64,000 nucleotides of DNA from Fodinibius sp051746985 (lineage in GTDB: Bacteria > Bacteroidota > Rhodothermia > Balneolales > Balneolaceae), in assembly GCA_051746985.1 (NCBI GenBank), contig JBNJFP010000001.1, positions 62,001 through 126,000 on the forward strand, given 5' to 3'. The notes beneath the pieces were generated by a model. The model saw nothing but the letters and a program-made list of their open reading frames with translations. It was not told where the DNA came from and ran no database searches. Position 1 is the first letter of the stretch; each line of letters starts with the position of its first letter. The position numbers were made by a program, and so were the translations under genes. This document shows positions 7,192-16,105 of this stretch, one piece after another.

Positions 7192-10167
7192 ATGTTTTCG
7201 AATCATAAGACTACCAACCGTACGTTAGCCCTATTCACCTTTCTTGCTTCCTTGATTTTATATTTTATAACGATGGCTCCAACGGCCAGTTTTTGGGATG
7301 CCGGAGAATTCATTGCCGTTGGTCACGGCCTACAGGTTAACCACCCTCCCGGGGCCCCATTTTATTCTTTACTGGGACGCATATTCTCGATGTTTATGCC
7401 TACCGCTTATGTAGCGGCCAGCATAAACTTTATCAGCGTACTCAGCTCGGCGCTTACGGTGATGCTGCTATATCTGATTATCGTTAAGCTGGTGCGCGAA
7501 TGGAAAGGTTTGACCGACCAAATGCCCACTATCGATCAAATTGGAATGTATGGTGGTGCTGTGCTGGGTGCCCTTACTTTTGCTGTTACTGATACGTTTT
7601 GGTTTAGCGCTGTAGAAGCGGAAGTTTATGCCGTTTCGATGCTCTTTACAGCCTTGGTAGTTTGGCTGGCACTGGTTTGGGCAGAAAATCATGAAGAACC
7701 TTACAATGAGCGTTGGCTAATACTCATTGCTTACCTTTTTGGTATTGCACTGGGAATTCACCTACTGAATCTGCTCGCACTCTTTTTCGTGGCCCTTATC
7801 ATCTACTTTAAAAAGTATGAGTTCAGCTATGGTTCTTTTGGTGCCCTAATGGGAGTATCAACCGCAGCATTTTTGCTGATTTATCCGGGTACTATTCAAG
7901 GGTTCCCGAGCCTCATGGAATGGATTATAAATGCCAGTTATGGTCTTATTGGTCCCATCGGTTTCATTATTTTTGTAGGCCTTGTTTTTAGCTGGGGGCT
8001 GTACTATACCCATCAGAAAGGATATCGTCTGGCCAATATTGTGATCTTATGTTATGCCATGATCATGATCGGCTACTCCTCCTATTCCCTTATTTTTATT
8101 CGTTCTATCGCCGACCCGCCCATCGACGAAAACGATCCTGAAACCGTTGAAGCCTTTATAAAATACTTGGAACGCGAACAGTATGGGCAAACGCCCCTGC
8201 TAACTGGCAACACCTACGATAACAGTATTGGAAATATCGATCGAGATAGCGAAACGTTCTTTCCGCGCAGATACTCTACCAATCCACAACATATTCAGCA
8301 ATACTCTCAATACAGCAGTGATCTTGATTACTTTTTGAGTTACCAAGTCAATCACATGTACTGGCGCTATTTTGCCTGGAATTTTATTGGTCGCGATGCT
8401 GATATTCAAGACGCGGGATGGCAATCCGGGTTCACTGAAACCGAACATGAAGACAATCCTGCCCACAATAGCTACTTTTATATTCCATTTTTATTGGGAT
8501 TATTTGGCTTCCTATACCATTTCCAAAACGATTGGAAACGGGCCCTTTCGGTGTTGGCTTTGTTTGTATTTACAGGACTTGCCATCATCTTTTATCTCAA
8601 TCAAACGCCTATGCAGCCACGCGAGCGGGACTATGCCTACGTGGGATCGTTTTTTGCCTTTGCCATCTGGATCGGCATGGGAGGTGTTGGGTTGGTCGAG
8701 CTGGTTAAAGATTACCTGAACTCCAACAAAATTGCCGCTTATGGACTTATTGGCGCACTCCTTTTTGCCAGTCCCGTTTGGATGGGCATGGAGAACTTTC
8801 ACGATCACGATCGTGGCGACCGCTATGTAGCACCCGATTACGCCTACAACCTGCTTAACTCAGCGGCACCAAATGCCATCTTATTTACCAATGGAGACAA
8901 TGACACCTTCCCCCTCTGGTATCTGCAAGAGGTTGAGGGAATACGGACTGATGTACGAATTGTCTGCCTCAGCTTGTTAAATACCGAATGGTACATCAAG
9001 CAACTGCGTGATCAGTGGTCCCACGAATCTGCTCCTCTGCCTATATCGCTCGACGATGATGAAGTGCAGGAATTGACCAGCGGACTTTCGATGCATAATC
9101 CAGATACACTGCGCATTCCCGTAGATAAAGAGATGCTTAGCGATGCGTTTTCGAACATGGATAATTACATGCAAGCGATGGGAGTTGATTCCGATAAAAA
9201 CATAGAATTTGATTTGAATGAAATTGGATTCCAAATCCCAATTGATTCACTGGATAATGAAGTGGCCTGGTATTACGAAGGACGTTCAGCCGGTCAGGAT
9301 CAGCAAGGCAATCAGCGTAATTATACTCAGGTGCAGGACGAGGTGATTTTGGATATCATACGCTCAAATAATTGGGTACGCCCGGTATATTTTGCAAATA
9401 CAGTCTCTAATCAGAGCCAAATGAACCTACAGCCCTATTTCCGTTTTGAGGGGAAAGCCTTCAGAGTGGTGCCTCAAAAAAGAGATGCCCAAGGCTATGG
9501 CTGGATGGATCCTGAAATTCATGCCAAACGTTTAAAGAACTTCCAATTTAGAGAATGGAACAACCCCAACGTGTATTTCGACGAAAATATTCGTCGCATG
9601 CTCGGCAATTACCGCTTTAGCATTACCGAATTGGCCAATGAATATAAGCGTATGGGTGAACCCGACAGCGCCAGCTATTGGCTTGAATGGGGCGAAGAAA
9701 AACTCCCTTTCAAAATTAACGATAATAACCTGAACTCAATAATACTGTATGCCTATAGCTACGCCGATGTGGGTAGTACCGACAATGGTGCTGCATTAGC
9801 ACAAAAGGCTGAAGGACAGATAATGAAAAACCTGCAGCGCAGTATTGATGAGTATGATGAGCTGGAAGCCCGAATTTCGCGCTTAAATCAAGAAGCTGAA
9901 GAAGCCAAGAACAGTGCTAATAGAGATAAGCAACAACAATTGCAGCAGCAGATAGAAGGCATTGGATCTGAACGTCAGCAAATTGCACAGGATATCTCAA
10001 TGGCAGTAAGCCATCTAACCATTGTTCAGCGCATCTACTTCATGAATGGAGATGATGACCAAGCCCTCGAGCTTCATGATCGCGTCAATGACGTTACCGG
10101 TTCCCGTATTTCGGTTCCCGAATCCAAAGAAGAAAACAAAAAAGAGGTTGATCAATTTCAACTATAA
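7192..10167 (+). CDS. DUF2723 polytopic membrane protein, 991 aa
   Basis: Large GT-C-like membrane protein of the DUF2723 family, which includes the eukaryotic O-mannosyltransferase TMEM260; bacterial members are presumed glycosyltransferases. The first luminal loop carries FWDAGEFIAVGHGLQVNHPPGAPFY, whose acidic D-x-G-E resembles the catalytic loop of protein mannosyltransferases. About 11-13 membrane segments occupy residues 10-540, including TPMQPRERDYAYVGSFFAFAIWIG. A soluble region then has GDNDTFPLWYLQEVEGIRTDVR, and a C-terminal coiled coil (about 880-950) is rich in Gln and Glu. Length and organisation are typical for Bacteroidota. The acceptor and sugar donor are unknown. Confidence 0.85.
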   Translation: MFSNHKTTNRTLALFTFLASLILYFITMAPTASFWDAGEFIAVGHGLQVNHPPGAPFYSLLGRIFSMFMPTAYVAASINFISVLSSALTVMLLYLIIVKLVREWKGLTDQMPTIDQIGMYGGAVLGALTFAVTDTFWFSAVEAEVYAVSMLFTALVVWLALVWAENHEEPYNERWLILIAYLFGIALGIHLLNLLALFFVALIIYFKKYEFSYGSFGALMGVSTAAFLLIYPGTIQGFPSLMEWIINASYGLIGPIGFIIFVGLVFSWGLYYTHQKGYRLANIVILCYAMIMIGYSSYSLIFIRSIADPPIDENDPETVEAFIKYLEREQYGQTPLLTGNTYDNSIGNIDRDSETFFPRRYSTNPQHIQQYSQYSSDLDYFLSYQVNHMYWRYFAWNFIGRDADIQDAGWQSGFTETEHEDNPAHNSYFYIPFLLGLFGFLYHFQNDWKRALSVLALFVFTGLAIIFYLNQTPMQPRERDYAYVGSFFAFAIWIGMGGVGLVELVKDYLNSNKIAAYGLIGALLFASPVWMGMENFHDHDRGDRYVAPDYAYNLLNSAAPNAILFTNGDNDTFPLWYLQEVEGIRTDVRIVCLSLLNTEWYIKQLRDQWSHESAPLPISLDDDEVQELTSGLSMHNPDTLRIPVDKEMLSDAFSNMDNYMQAMGVDSDKNIEFDLNEIGFQIPIDSLDNEVAWYYEGRSAGQDQQGNQRNYTQVQDEVILDIIRSNNWVRPVYFANTVSNQSQMNLQPYFRFEGKAFRVVPQKRDAQGYGWMDPEIHAKRLKNFQFREWNNPNVYFDENIRRMLGNYRFSITELANEYKRMGEPDSASYWLEWGEEKLPFKINDNNLNSIILYAYSYADVGSTDNGAALAQKAEGQIMKNLQRSIDEYDELEARISRLNQEAEEAKNSANRDKQQQLQQQIEGIGSERQQIAQDISMAVSHLTIVQRIYFMNGDDDQALELHDRVNDVTGSRISVPESKEENKKEVDQFQL

Positions 10168-10273
10168 CTCATCATTATCCATAAATATCGAGATCAAACC
10201 TAAATTTCTTATTTAATACTGTGAATGGTATATTTCACAGAATCAAAATTAAGATTGTTAAGGTTCCGGATTA

Positions 10274-10732
10274 ATGGTTCATCAGTTTACCAAAGAAAAT
10301 ATCGATGCTATCGCCAAGGTATTGGGTACGAAGGCAAAACCTCTTGGCAACGACGTCTATCGTCTTGAAGTCGTAAATGAAGAAGAAAACCGTAAACTGG
10401 CCTTGGAGATCCACTTGGGGATGGAGGTTAAAAATAAGGAGCTGAATATGGTTTCGGTTTACGCTCAAAATACCTTTCTACAACTGCACAATTGCACCGC
10501 CTTTATTGCCAGTGACATGCTTCAGCAGGTTACCTTTTTTGGTCGCGAAGCCGAACGTACCTCTGGACTAATTGTGGAAAAGGGTGCCGGCTGCAGTCTT
10601 TATGCCAATGTTGGTGAGGCCATATTAAACAGCGATTTTACGCAGCTTCCCGAAGACTTGATGATGAGTGCCATTGCCCTTTCTCTTACTGAATCGGTCG
10701 ATCTTGACGACTTTTCGTTTGATGAAGAGTAA
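10274..10732 (+). CDS. Conserved-looking protein of unknown function, 152 aa
   Basis: A soluble, acidic protein with no signal peptide or membrane segment. It begins MVHQFTKENIDAIAKVLG and contains a central segment HNCTAFIASDMLQQVTFFGREAER and a GLIVEKGAGCSLYANV turn; the last 15 residues are strongly acidic (ESVDLDDFSFDEE). It ends 5 bases before ybeY, so the two are probably co-transcribed, and codon use looks like that of the neighbours. I do not recognise the family. The tie to ybeY hints at a role in RNA or ribosome biology, but that is only a context inference. Confidence 0.75.
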   Translation: MVHQFTKENIDAIAKVLGTKAKPLGNDVYRLEVVNEEENRKLALEIHLGMEVKNKELNMVSVYAQNTFLQLHNCTAFIASDMLQQVTFFGREAERTSGLIVEKGAGCSLYANVGEAILNSDFTQLPEDLMMSAIALSLTESVDLDDFSFDEE

Positions 10733-10737
10733 GCCCT

Positions 10738-11190
10738 ATGGCCGACTTACAACCCAATATTCAGCTTTTCAATCAGACTGAGCTTTCAATACCATTCAGT
10801 GAATCCTATTGCCGCAATGTAGCCCAAATGATAGCAAAAAATGAAGGCTGCAGCTTTTCCTTTGTTGAGGTAGTCTATGTGGATGAAAATGAGATCGTTC
10901 GCATCAACAAGGAGCACCTCGATCGTGACTACGTAACCGATATTATCACTTTTCGGTATGATGAACCGGACACCCCGAACGATATTGAAGGCACACTTTT
11001 TTGTTGTGCGCCACGCATTATCGAACAGGCCGATGAGTTTAACGAATCCCCCAAAAGAGAGTTTCTGCGTATCTTTATTCACGGCCTCCTACATTTGGTG
11101 GGATACGACGATCAATCCCACAATCAGAAAGCGCAAATGACGGCCAAAGAAAACACCTATCTTAAGCAGGCCCCTGAATCGGCGGGGTAA
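10738..11190 (+). CDS. ybeY: Endoribonuclease YbeY (rRNA maturation)
   Basis: Single-strand-specific metallo-endoribonuclease involved in 16S rRNA 3'-end maturation and ribosome quality control. The zinc site reads HGLLHLVGYDDQSH: His115 and His119 are the first two ligands. The third position, His in the E. coli HGxLHLxGYDH motif, is Asp125 here, with another His at 128. A non-His residue at this position also occurs in other Bacteroidota YbeY. The upstream INKEHLDRDYVTDIITF segment is also canonical. Length of 150 aa is normal. It follows the unknown gene at 10274 by 5 bases. Confidence 0.92.
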   Translation: MADLQPNIQLFNQTELSIPFSESYCRNVAQMIAKNEGCSFSFVEVVYVDENEIVRINKEHLDRDYVTDIITFRYDEPDTPNDIEGTLFCCAPRIIEQADEFNESPKREFLRIFIHGLLHLVGYDDQSHNQKAQMTAKENTYLKQAPESAG

Positions 11191-11269
11191 TTGCCTTGCA
11201 TTATTTGGCTGAACTACCCGTAATTTTTTTCGTACCCTTTTACTGGTGGATCAATTAATTTAAGAACCT

Positions 11270-12430
11270 ATGGATAACGAGCACTTACCCGCCAATAATT
11301 CCGATTCAGTTTTAGAAACGGCCAAACGTACAACAAAAGAGCACGCCCGTCACCTATGGTATATCATAAAATGCCATACCCGTATTTCGGATATGGCCAG
11401 GCCTCCTGTCTCCAAAAAACAACCAGAACGTAAGACAACATATAGCAACACCCTCATTTCTATACTTTCCGCGGTACCCTATTTGTTGCTACTGCTGTTT
11501 ACAGCTTCTTTTTTTTGGGATTTTGATGGATTATCTACCACCATTTGGGATTATAATCTGCAATTTGAAGGGTTGCTGAAAATATTGAGCGTCAGCGGTC
11601 TCATTGGCTTTTTTACGAACTGGCTGGCCATAACCATGCTTTTTAAACCAGCTGAAAAGCGACCTATTTTAGGGCATGGACTTATTCCCGCCCAAAAAAA
11701 TCGCATTGCATACCGGCTGGCACAAGCGGTCTCTGAGGATCTGATTAATCCTGAAATCATCAAAAAGAAAATAACCGAATCTGATATCATTTCCCGCTAC
11801 CGTGAACTATCAACCCGGTACATTAAAAATATTATTGATGATCCTGAGTTTCGAAGCGATTTAAAACAATGGGTAGTAGCTTATCTGGATGAAATGATTG
11901 CCGATCCAGAAATCAGGGCGGCGTTGGCAAAACGCATCCTCACACAAATTGAGGAAGCACTACATAATAAATCGTTCGAGAAAATCGCGCTCAAAACCTA
12001 CACCTTTATCAAGGGACGAGAAATGCAGCACATTATCGAAGAGGCCCTTGTTCAGATTCCCACATCAGTCGAAAGTGGACTCGATAAGCTGGACGATCTC
12101 CTTGATGAGCTTCCCCAAAAAATTGATGAGAATAGCGAAACCATTGAGAATGTCGTCACTACCCTACTGTACAAACTGATAAATCAGCTGGATGTTCATG
12201 CCTTGGTGGAGGACAATCTTCGCAGTTACGACGAGCAACATATCTCTAATATTATTCGCTCGGCTACCAACGAGCAATTGCGTTATATCCAATACCTGGG
12301 AGCGGTGCTGGGTGTTATAGGGGGATTTGTAATCTGGGAACCCCTGCTCAGCGTCGTCATTTTACTAAGTCTGTCCGGATTATTGCTCACACTGGACAAC
12401 ATTATTTTTAAATACTCCAAAAACAGATAA
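11270..12430 (+). CDS. DUF445 family membrane protein, 386 aa
   Basis: The DUF445 signature is GLIGFFTNWLAITMLFKPAEKRPILGHGLIPAQKNRIAYRLAQAV, in which a membrane segment is followed by an amphipathic region. One membrane helix lies at about residues 68-85 (LISILSAVPYLLLLLFTASFF), a second in the signature region, and a third pair near the C-terminus (LGAVLGVIGGFVIW and LSVVILLSLSGLLLTL). The middle 200 residues are helical and charged. Function is unknown for the family. It is convergent with the nitrilase gene, with 5 bases between the stops. Confidence 0.85.
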   Translation: MDNEHLPANNSDSVLETAKRTTKEHARHLWYIIKCHTRISDMARPPVSKKQPERKTTYSNTLISILSAVPYLLLLLFTASFFWDFDGLSTTIWDYNLQFEGLLKILSVSGLIGFFTNWLAITMLFKPAEKRPILGHGLIPAQKNRIAYRLAQAVSEDLINPEIIKKKITESDIISRYRELSTRYIKNIIDDPEFRSDLKQWVVAYLDEMIADPEIRAALAKRILTQIEEALHNKSFEKIALKTYTFIKGREMQHIIEEALVQIPTSVESGLDKLDDLLDELPQKIDENSETIENVVTTLLYKLINQLDVHALVEDNLRSYDEQHISNIIRSATNEQLRYIQYLGAVLGVIGGFVIWEPLLSVVILLSLSGLLLTLDNIIFKYSKNR

Positions 12431-12435
12431 AATGA

Positions 12436-13251
12436 TCAAACCCTTCGATGGTCCAGCGATGGAATCTGGCTGCGCACCTGTTTTATTTTTTCGGGATTGA
12501 TCTCTGCCATTGCCACCCCCGGTTCTTGACCTGCATCAGCAATAACGGTGCCCCACGGATCTATAATCATAGCATGTCCCCATGTTTTGCGATTTTTGCC
12601 ATGCAGACCAGTCTGTGCAGGAGCAAAAACGTAGCACGTATTTTCAATAGCGCGGCCTCTCAATAACGTCCGCCAGTGATCTTGTCCCGTGGTATAGGTA
12701 AAAGCCGATGGTACCGATAAAATTTGTGCTCCCTCGTTCACGAGCTCTCGATAGAGTTCAGGAAATCGCAAATCATAACAAACGGTCAGACCCCAGTTAC
12801 CTATTCGATTATCACGTAATACGACAGGTGTGGCTTTGCCGGCCTCCACATAATCCGACTCGCGGTACGATTCGCCCTCTTGGAGATCCACATCAAAGAG
12901 GTGAATTTTATCATACTCGGCGATTTTCTCTCCCTCAGGATTATAAAAAGTGGACCTGTTATACACTTTACCATTTCCGGTCGGAACCGGATAGCTGCCA
13001 CCCATAATGTATATCCCAAACTCTTTAGAAGTTTCAGCAATAAAGGCCGACACTTCCCTGGCGATGCGATCTGCGTTTTTCATACGCATCGACAAACCAC
13101 CCAAAAAAGCAAAATTCTCCGGTAACCCCACAACCTTTGCACCCCTGGAGGCAGCTTTCTGCATATAACGATAGGCCGAATCCATGTTCGCCTTCAGTTC
13201 GGTCTGACTATTCATCTGAATGACGGCGGCCTTATAGGGTTTGGAAAACAT
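12436..13251 (-). CDS. Nitrilase-superfamily amidohydrolase (Nit1/Nit2 type), 271 aa
   Basis: Cytoplasmic carbon-nitrogen hydrolase. The catalytic triad is visible: Glu in VVGLPENFAFLGG, Lys in AEYDKIHLFDVDLQEG, and Cys in WGLTVCYDLRFPELYREL. The segments FTYTTGQDHWRTLLRGRAIENTCYV and GHAMIIDPWGTVIA are typical of the Nit branch, whose known members hydrolyse deaminated glutathione or omega-amides; the exact substrate cannot be read from the sequence. Length is normal. It lies just downstream of the amidohydrolase operon, separated by a clear terminator, so it has its own promoter. Confidence 0.88.
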   Translation of the reverse strand: MFSKPYKAAVIQMNSQTELKANMDSAYRYMQKAASRGAKVVGLPENFAFLGGLSMRMKNADRIAREVSAFIAETSKEFGIYIMGGSYPVPTGNGKVYNRSTFYNPEGEKIAEYDKIHLFDVDLQEGESYRESDYVEAGKATPVVLRDNRIGNWGLTVCYDLRFPELYRELVNEGAQILSVPSAFTYTTGQDHWRTLLRGRAIENTCYVFAPAQTGLHGKNRKTWGHAMIIDPWGTVIADAGQEPGVAMAEINPEKIKQVRSQIPSLDHRRV

Positions 13252-13290
13252 AGGTTTTGAGCTTTTACATAGTCATTAAAATGATTCCCC

Positions 13291-13328
13291 AAAATAAAAA
13301 AGGTGTGACACTTTTCATGCCACACCTT
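13291..13328 (-). terminator. Rho-independent terminator of the amidohydrolase operon
   Basis: On the minus strand an 11-bp stem (AAGGTGTGGCA / TGTCACACCTT, with one G-U pair) has a 7-base loop and is followed by a U-rich tract (TTTTTATTTT). It starts 22 bases after the stop of the last amidohydrolase gene. Confidence 0.88.
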
Positions 13329-13350
13329 CAAAAAAATGTATTACCGTCTG

Positions 13351-14670
13351 TTAATTACTATTGGCAGCGCCACGGTTGAGATACTCCTCATTTAGCTGAA
13401 TGTGACGACTGCTCATCGGGATATTATAGCCGCGGATAAACACATCAGTAATGTGATTCATCGGCTCAAATGGATCGCCATCAGCGATAAACAGGTTCGC
13501 CTGCTTTCCCTCTTCAATGCTGCCCAATTTATTATCGACCCCGAAAATTTCGGCGGCGTTTATCGTTATCGCCTTGAGGGCTTCTTCTTTACCCAATCCG
13601 TAATTGGCGGCAAAGCCAGCGTGGTACGGAGCGTTTCGCACATTTTCTACATCCCCCGAAGCAATAGCCACTTTCACCCCTGCTTCGTGTAGCTTGGCGG
13701 GATTTTGATACGGTCGCTGATAGTTATCGTATTCACGGTTTGGAGTGTAAAGTGTTGAAACCAAAGCAGGTAACCCAGCATCTGCAATCTCATCAGCTAC
13801 CCGCCAGCCATCCTGCACGCCAGCCAGTATGAACTCCATATCAGGATGCTCTTCGGTCCACTCAATCACATCCAAAATATCGTTTTTGGCATCTACGGAT
13901 ATAATGATTGGCACTTGTCCGGAAAGTACATCCCGCATCGCCTGCATCTTCTTATCTTTATCAGGCTGATCTTTGTTATCGGGATTCTCTTCAAAAGCCG
14001 TCATCATCTCATCATAGAATTCAGCCTCGCTGATAAAATCGTTCAGCTTTTTGAGCTCCTTTTCATACTCCTTTTTGACTTCCTCTTCAGAGCGATCATC
14101 CCACGGACCGGACTTTTGTGAAGCAGGCCAGTTCAAGTGTAGTCCGGCATCGGGGGTTACAGCCATGGAATCCGGCGAATAACCGTACAGATCAATGAGT
14201 GTGGCTTTGCCCGATAATTGTCCAGATACCGGCATTGAAATCACATGCGTTATGCCATTGACGCGGGTTACCGGGATACTTACACTGCTGGGATTTATGG
14301 CGGTAAACGCCCGTACGTGTGGATTGTAATCTCCCAGTTCTGCCTGATCGTTAGTAACAGCTACTGCTCCAATCTCTTGAAGCCCCAACTGGGTTCCCGA
14401 GTCAAAAAATCCGGGATACACTTCCTTTCCATCGGCATCAAGCTTCTTGTATTCACCAGGGATATCAACATCGGTGCCCACGGCAGCGATTTTTTCACCA
14501 TTGATCAGGACCGTACCATTTTCAATAGTTCCGTTTGTCACCGTATGCACCGTGGCGTTGGTAATAGCAAACTTGCCGTATTCAGCTTTTTCGGTAATCT
14601 GTGCCTCTGCACTCATCCCCAAAACAAAAACCATGAGACAAGTGGCTAAAAATGATTGTAAATACTTCAT
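13351..14670 (-). CDS. Secreted amidohydrolase-like protein with altered metal site, 439 aa
   Basis: Third gene of a leftward trio of amidohydrolase-superfamily genes. ATG at 14670 gives a good signal peptide (MKYLQSFLATCLMVFVLGMSAEAQ) and lies 29 bases after the previous stop; the longer frame has no support. The urease-like beta-sandwich (ATVHTVTNGTIENGTVLINGEKIAAVG) and the C-terminal GLGKEEALKAITINAAEIFGVDNKLGSIEEGKQANL are intact. However, the HxH after beta-strand 1 is replaced: PGFFD is followed by Ser-Gly-Thr-Gln, so Gly92 and Gln94 stand where two metal-binding His are expected. Such divergent members occur beside canonical ones in Bacteroidota. It may be a non-catalytic partner or use another metal arrangement. 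Confidence 0.8.
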   Translation of the reverse strand: MKYLQSFLATCLMVFVLGMSAEAQITEKAEYGKFAITNATVHTVTNGTIENGTVLINGEKIAAVGTDVDIPGEYKKLDADGKEVYPGFFDSGTQLGLQEIGAVAVTNDQAELGDYNPHVRAFTAINPSSVSIPVTRVNGITHVISMPVSGQLSGKATLIDLYGYSPDSMAVTPDAGLHLNWPASQKSGPWDDRSEEEVKKEYEKELKKLNDFISEAEFYDEMMTAFEENPDNKDQPDKDKKMQAMRDVLSGQVPIIISVDAKNDILDVIEWTEEHPDMEFILAGVQDGWRVADEIADAGLPALVSTLYTPNREYDNYQRPYQNPAKLHEAGVKVAIASGDVENVRNAPYHAGFAANYGLGKEEALKAITINAAEIFGVDNKLGSIEEGKQANLFIADGDPFEPMNHITDVFIRGYNIPMSSRHIQLNEEYLNRGAANSN

Positions 14671-14699
14671 AATATATTTTTTGTCTAACATCATTGCCA

Positions 14700-16100
14700 T
14701 TAATTGCTTTGGAGTTTCATTCCTTCTCGGTTGAAGCGAATTTCGGCACCTTGCAGACACGATTCTTCCTCGCGCCCATTTTGATCGTACCATCGGTTAG
14801 ATGCGGACTCAAAATCTGCTTCTGCATCTACTTTCTGACGCATATCGTCGGCATCTTCATCGCGATCAAAGTATTTTTCACCATCTACATAGGTCATAAG
14901 GGTCTTGCTGTAGATGCTCAGCGGATGCTCATCCCAAACGGCCACATCTCCTTGCTTACCAACTTCAATGCTGCCCACCTTGTCGTCGATACCCAGTTGC
15001 GCAGCGGGATTAATGGTGATCATCTTAAGGGCATCCTGCTTGGAGGTGTTGCCGTAGTGAACCGCTTTTGCCGCCTCGTGATTGAGGTGACGAATCAGCT
15101 CTCCGCTATCGGAATTGATGCTGTTCTTTACCCCATTTTCGTTGAGGATGGAAGCGTTATAAGAAGTTGAGTAATAGACCTCAAACTTATAGGCCCACCA
15201 ATCGGCAAAAACGGAGGTATGTGCCCCATTTTTCTTTAGCTCAGGAGCAACTTTAAATGCTTCGTTAGCATGCTGAAAGGTATAATCTTCAATCTCATAG
15301 TCATTAAATACACGCATCAGCATTGTAATTTCATCAGCGCGGTATGAATGAGTATGCACCAACACATCCCCTTCGAGGATATCCACCAGCACTTCCAGGC
15401 GTTCATCCTTCGCTACGGGCAGTGGCGGATCTTCGCGATTACCATTTTCGTACGCCGCTTTGGCATCGAAGTACTCCTGTCGATTTCGCTTATAATCAAT
15501 AGCAGAATCAAAATGATCGCGAATTACCTGCTCTACGCCCATACGTGTTCGGGGCTGCACATCAAAGCCTTGTCCATGCACGCGCGTTGGATTTTCGCCG
15601 AGGGCAAACTTGATGGTTCGGGGAGCATCCTCAAAACGCATCCCGTCCATATCCGTGCCGTAGCGAAGCTTCAGGGTTTCATTCTGGCCCCCAATTACGT
15701 TGGCTGAGCCGTGCATCAGGTGAATGGAAGTAACGCCGCCTGCCAGCGCCCAATAAATATTGATGTCATTGGGATTGACCGACTCTTCCATTGAAACCTC
15801 GGCGGTAACCGGATTGGTCCACTCGTTAATATCGACACCTGCAATATGCGAATGGGCGTCGATAATGCCCGGCATTACAAATTTGCCAGAGGCATCCACC
15901 GTTTCAACACCACGTGGGGCTGAGAGATCTTTACCAATTTCGGTTATTACACCATCCTCAATTAACACATCCGTTTCGGCTTTATCACCATCAGTAATTG
16001 TGATTACCGTTCCGTTTTTAATCAGAACCGAACCCTTATCCTGGGCATAACCACTGATGCTTAAACAAATACCAATCAATACTAAAACTATCTTCTTCAT
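14700..16100 (-). CDS. Secreted amidohydrolase with intact metal-binding motif, 466 aa
   Basis: Middle gene of the trio and the only one with the canonical site. After a signal peptide (MKKIVLVLIGICLSISGYAQ), the strand-1 motif GIIDAHSHIAG gives His83 and His85. Later candidate ligands are His in VLVHTHSYRADE, His in YTFQHANEAFKV and Asp in SINSDSGELIRHLNHE. The GNTSKQDALKMITINPAAQLGIDDKVGSIEVGKQGDV tail is typical of imidazolonepropionase/dipeptidase-like amidohydrolases. The substrate, perhaps a cyclic amide or dipeptide, is unknown. The C-terminal 45 residues are charged and extend past the usual fold end. Probably periplasmic. Confidence 0.88.
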   Translation of the reverse strand: MKKIVLVLIGICLSISGYAQDKGSVLIKNGTVITITDGDKAETDVLIEDGVITEIGKDLSAPRGVETVDASGKFVMPGIIDAHSHIAGVDINEWTNPVTAEVSMEESVNPNDINIYWALAGGVTSIHLMHGSANVIGGQNETLKLRYGTDMDGMRFEDAPRTIKFALGENPTRVHGQGFDVQPRTRMGVEQVIRDHFDSAIDYKRNRQEYFDAKAAYENGNREDPPLPVAKDERLEVLVDILEGDVLVHTHSYRADEITMLMRVFNDYEIEDYTFQHANEAFKVAPELKKNGAHTSVFADWWAYKFEVYYSTSYNASILNENGVKNSINSDSGELIRHLNHEAAKAVHYGNTSKQDALKMITINPAAQLGIDDKVGSIEVGKQGDVAVWDEHPLSIYSKTLMTYVDGEKYFDRDEDADDMRQKVDAEADFESASNRWYDQNGREEESCLQGAEIRFNREGMKLQSN

Positions 16101-16105
16101 AATAT

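Noticed and set aside
10219..10240. CTGTGAA...TTCACAG inverted repeat as a CRP site
   Set aside because: The spacing of TGTGA to TCACA is 10 bases, not the 6 of a CRP site; probably a chance hairpin in AT-rich DNA.
14245..15170. Overlapping + strand ORFs in the amidohydrolase region
   Set aside because: Antisense to well-supported genes with family motifs.
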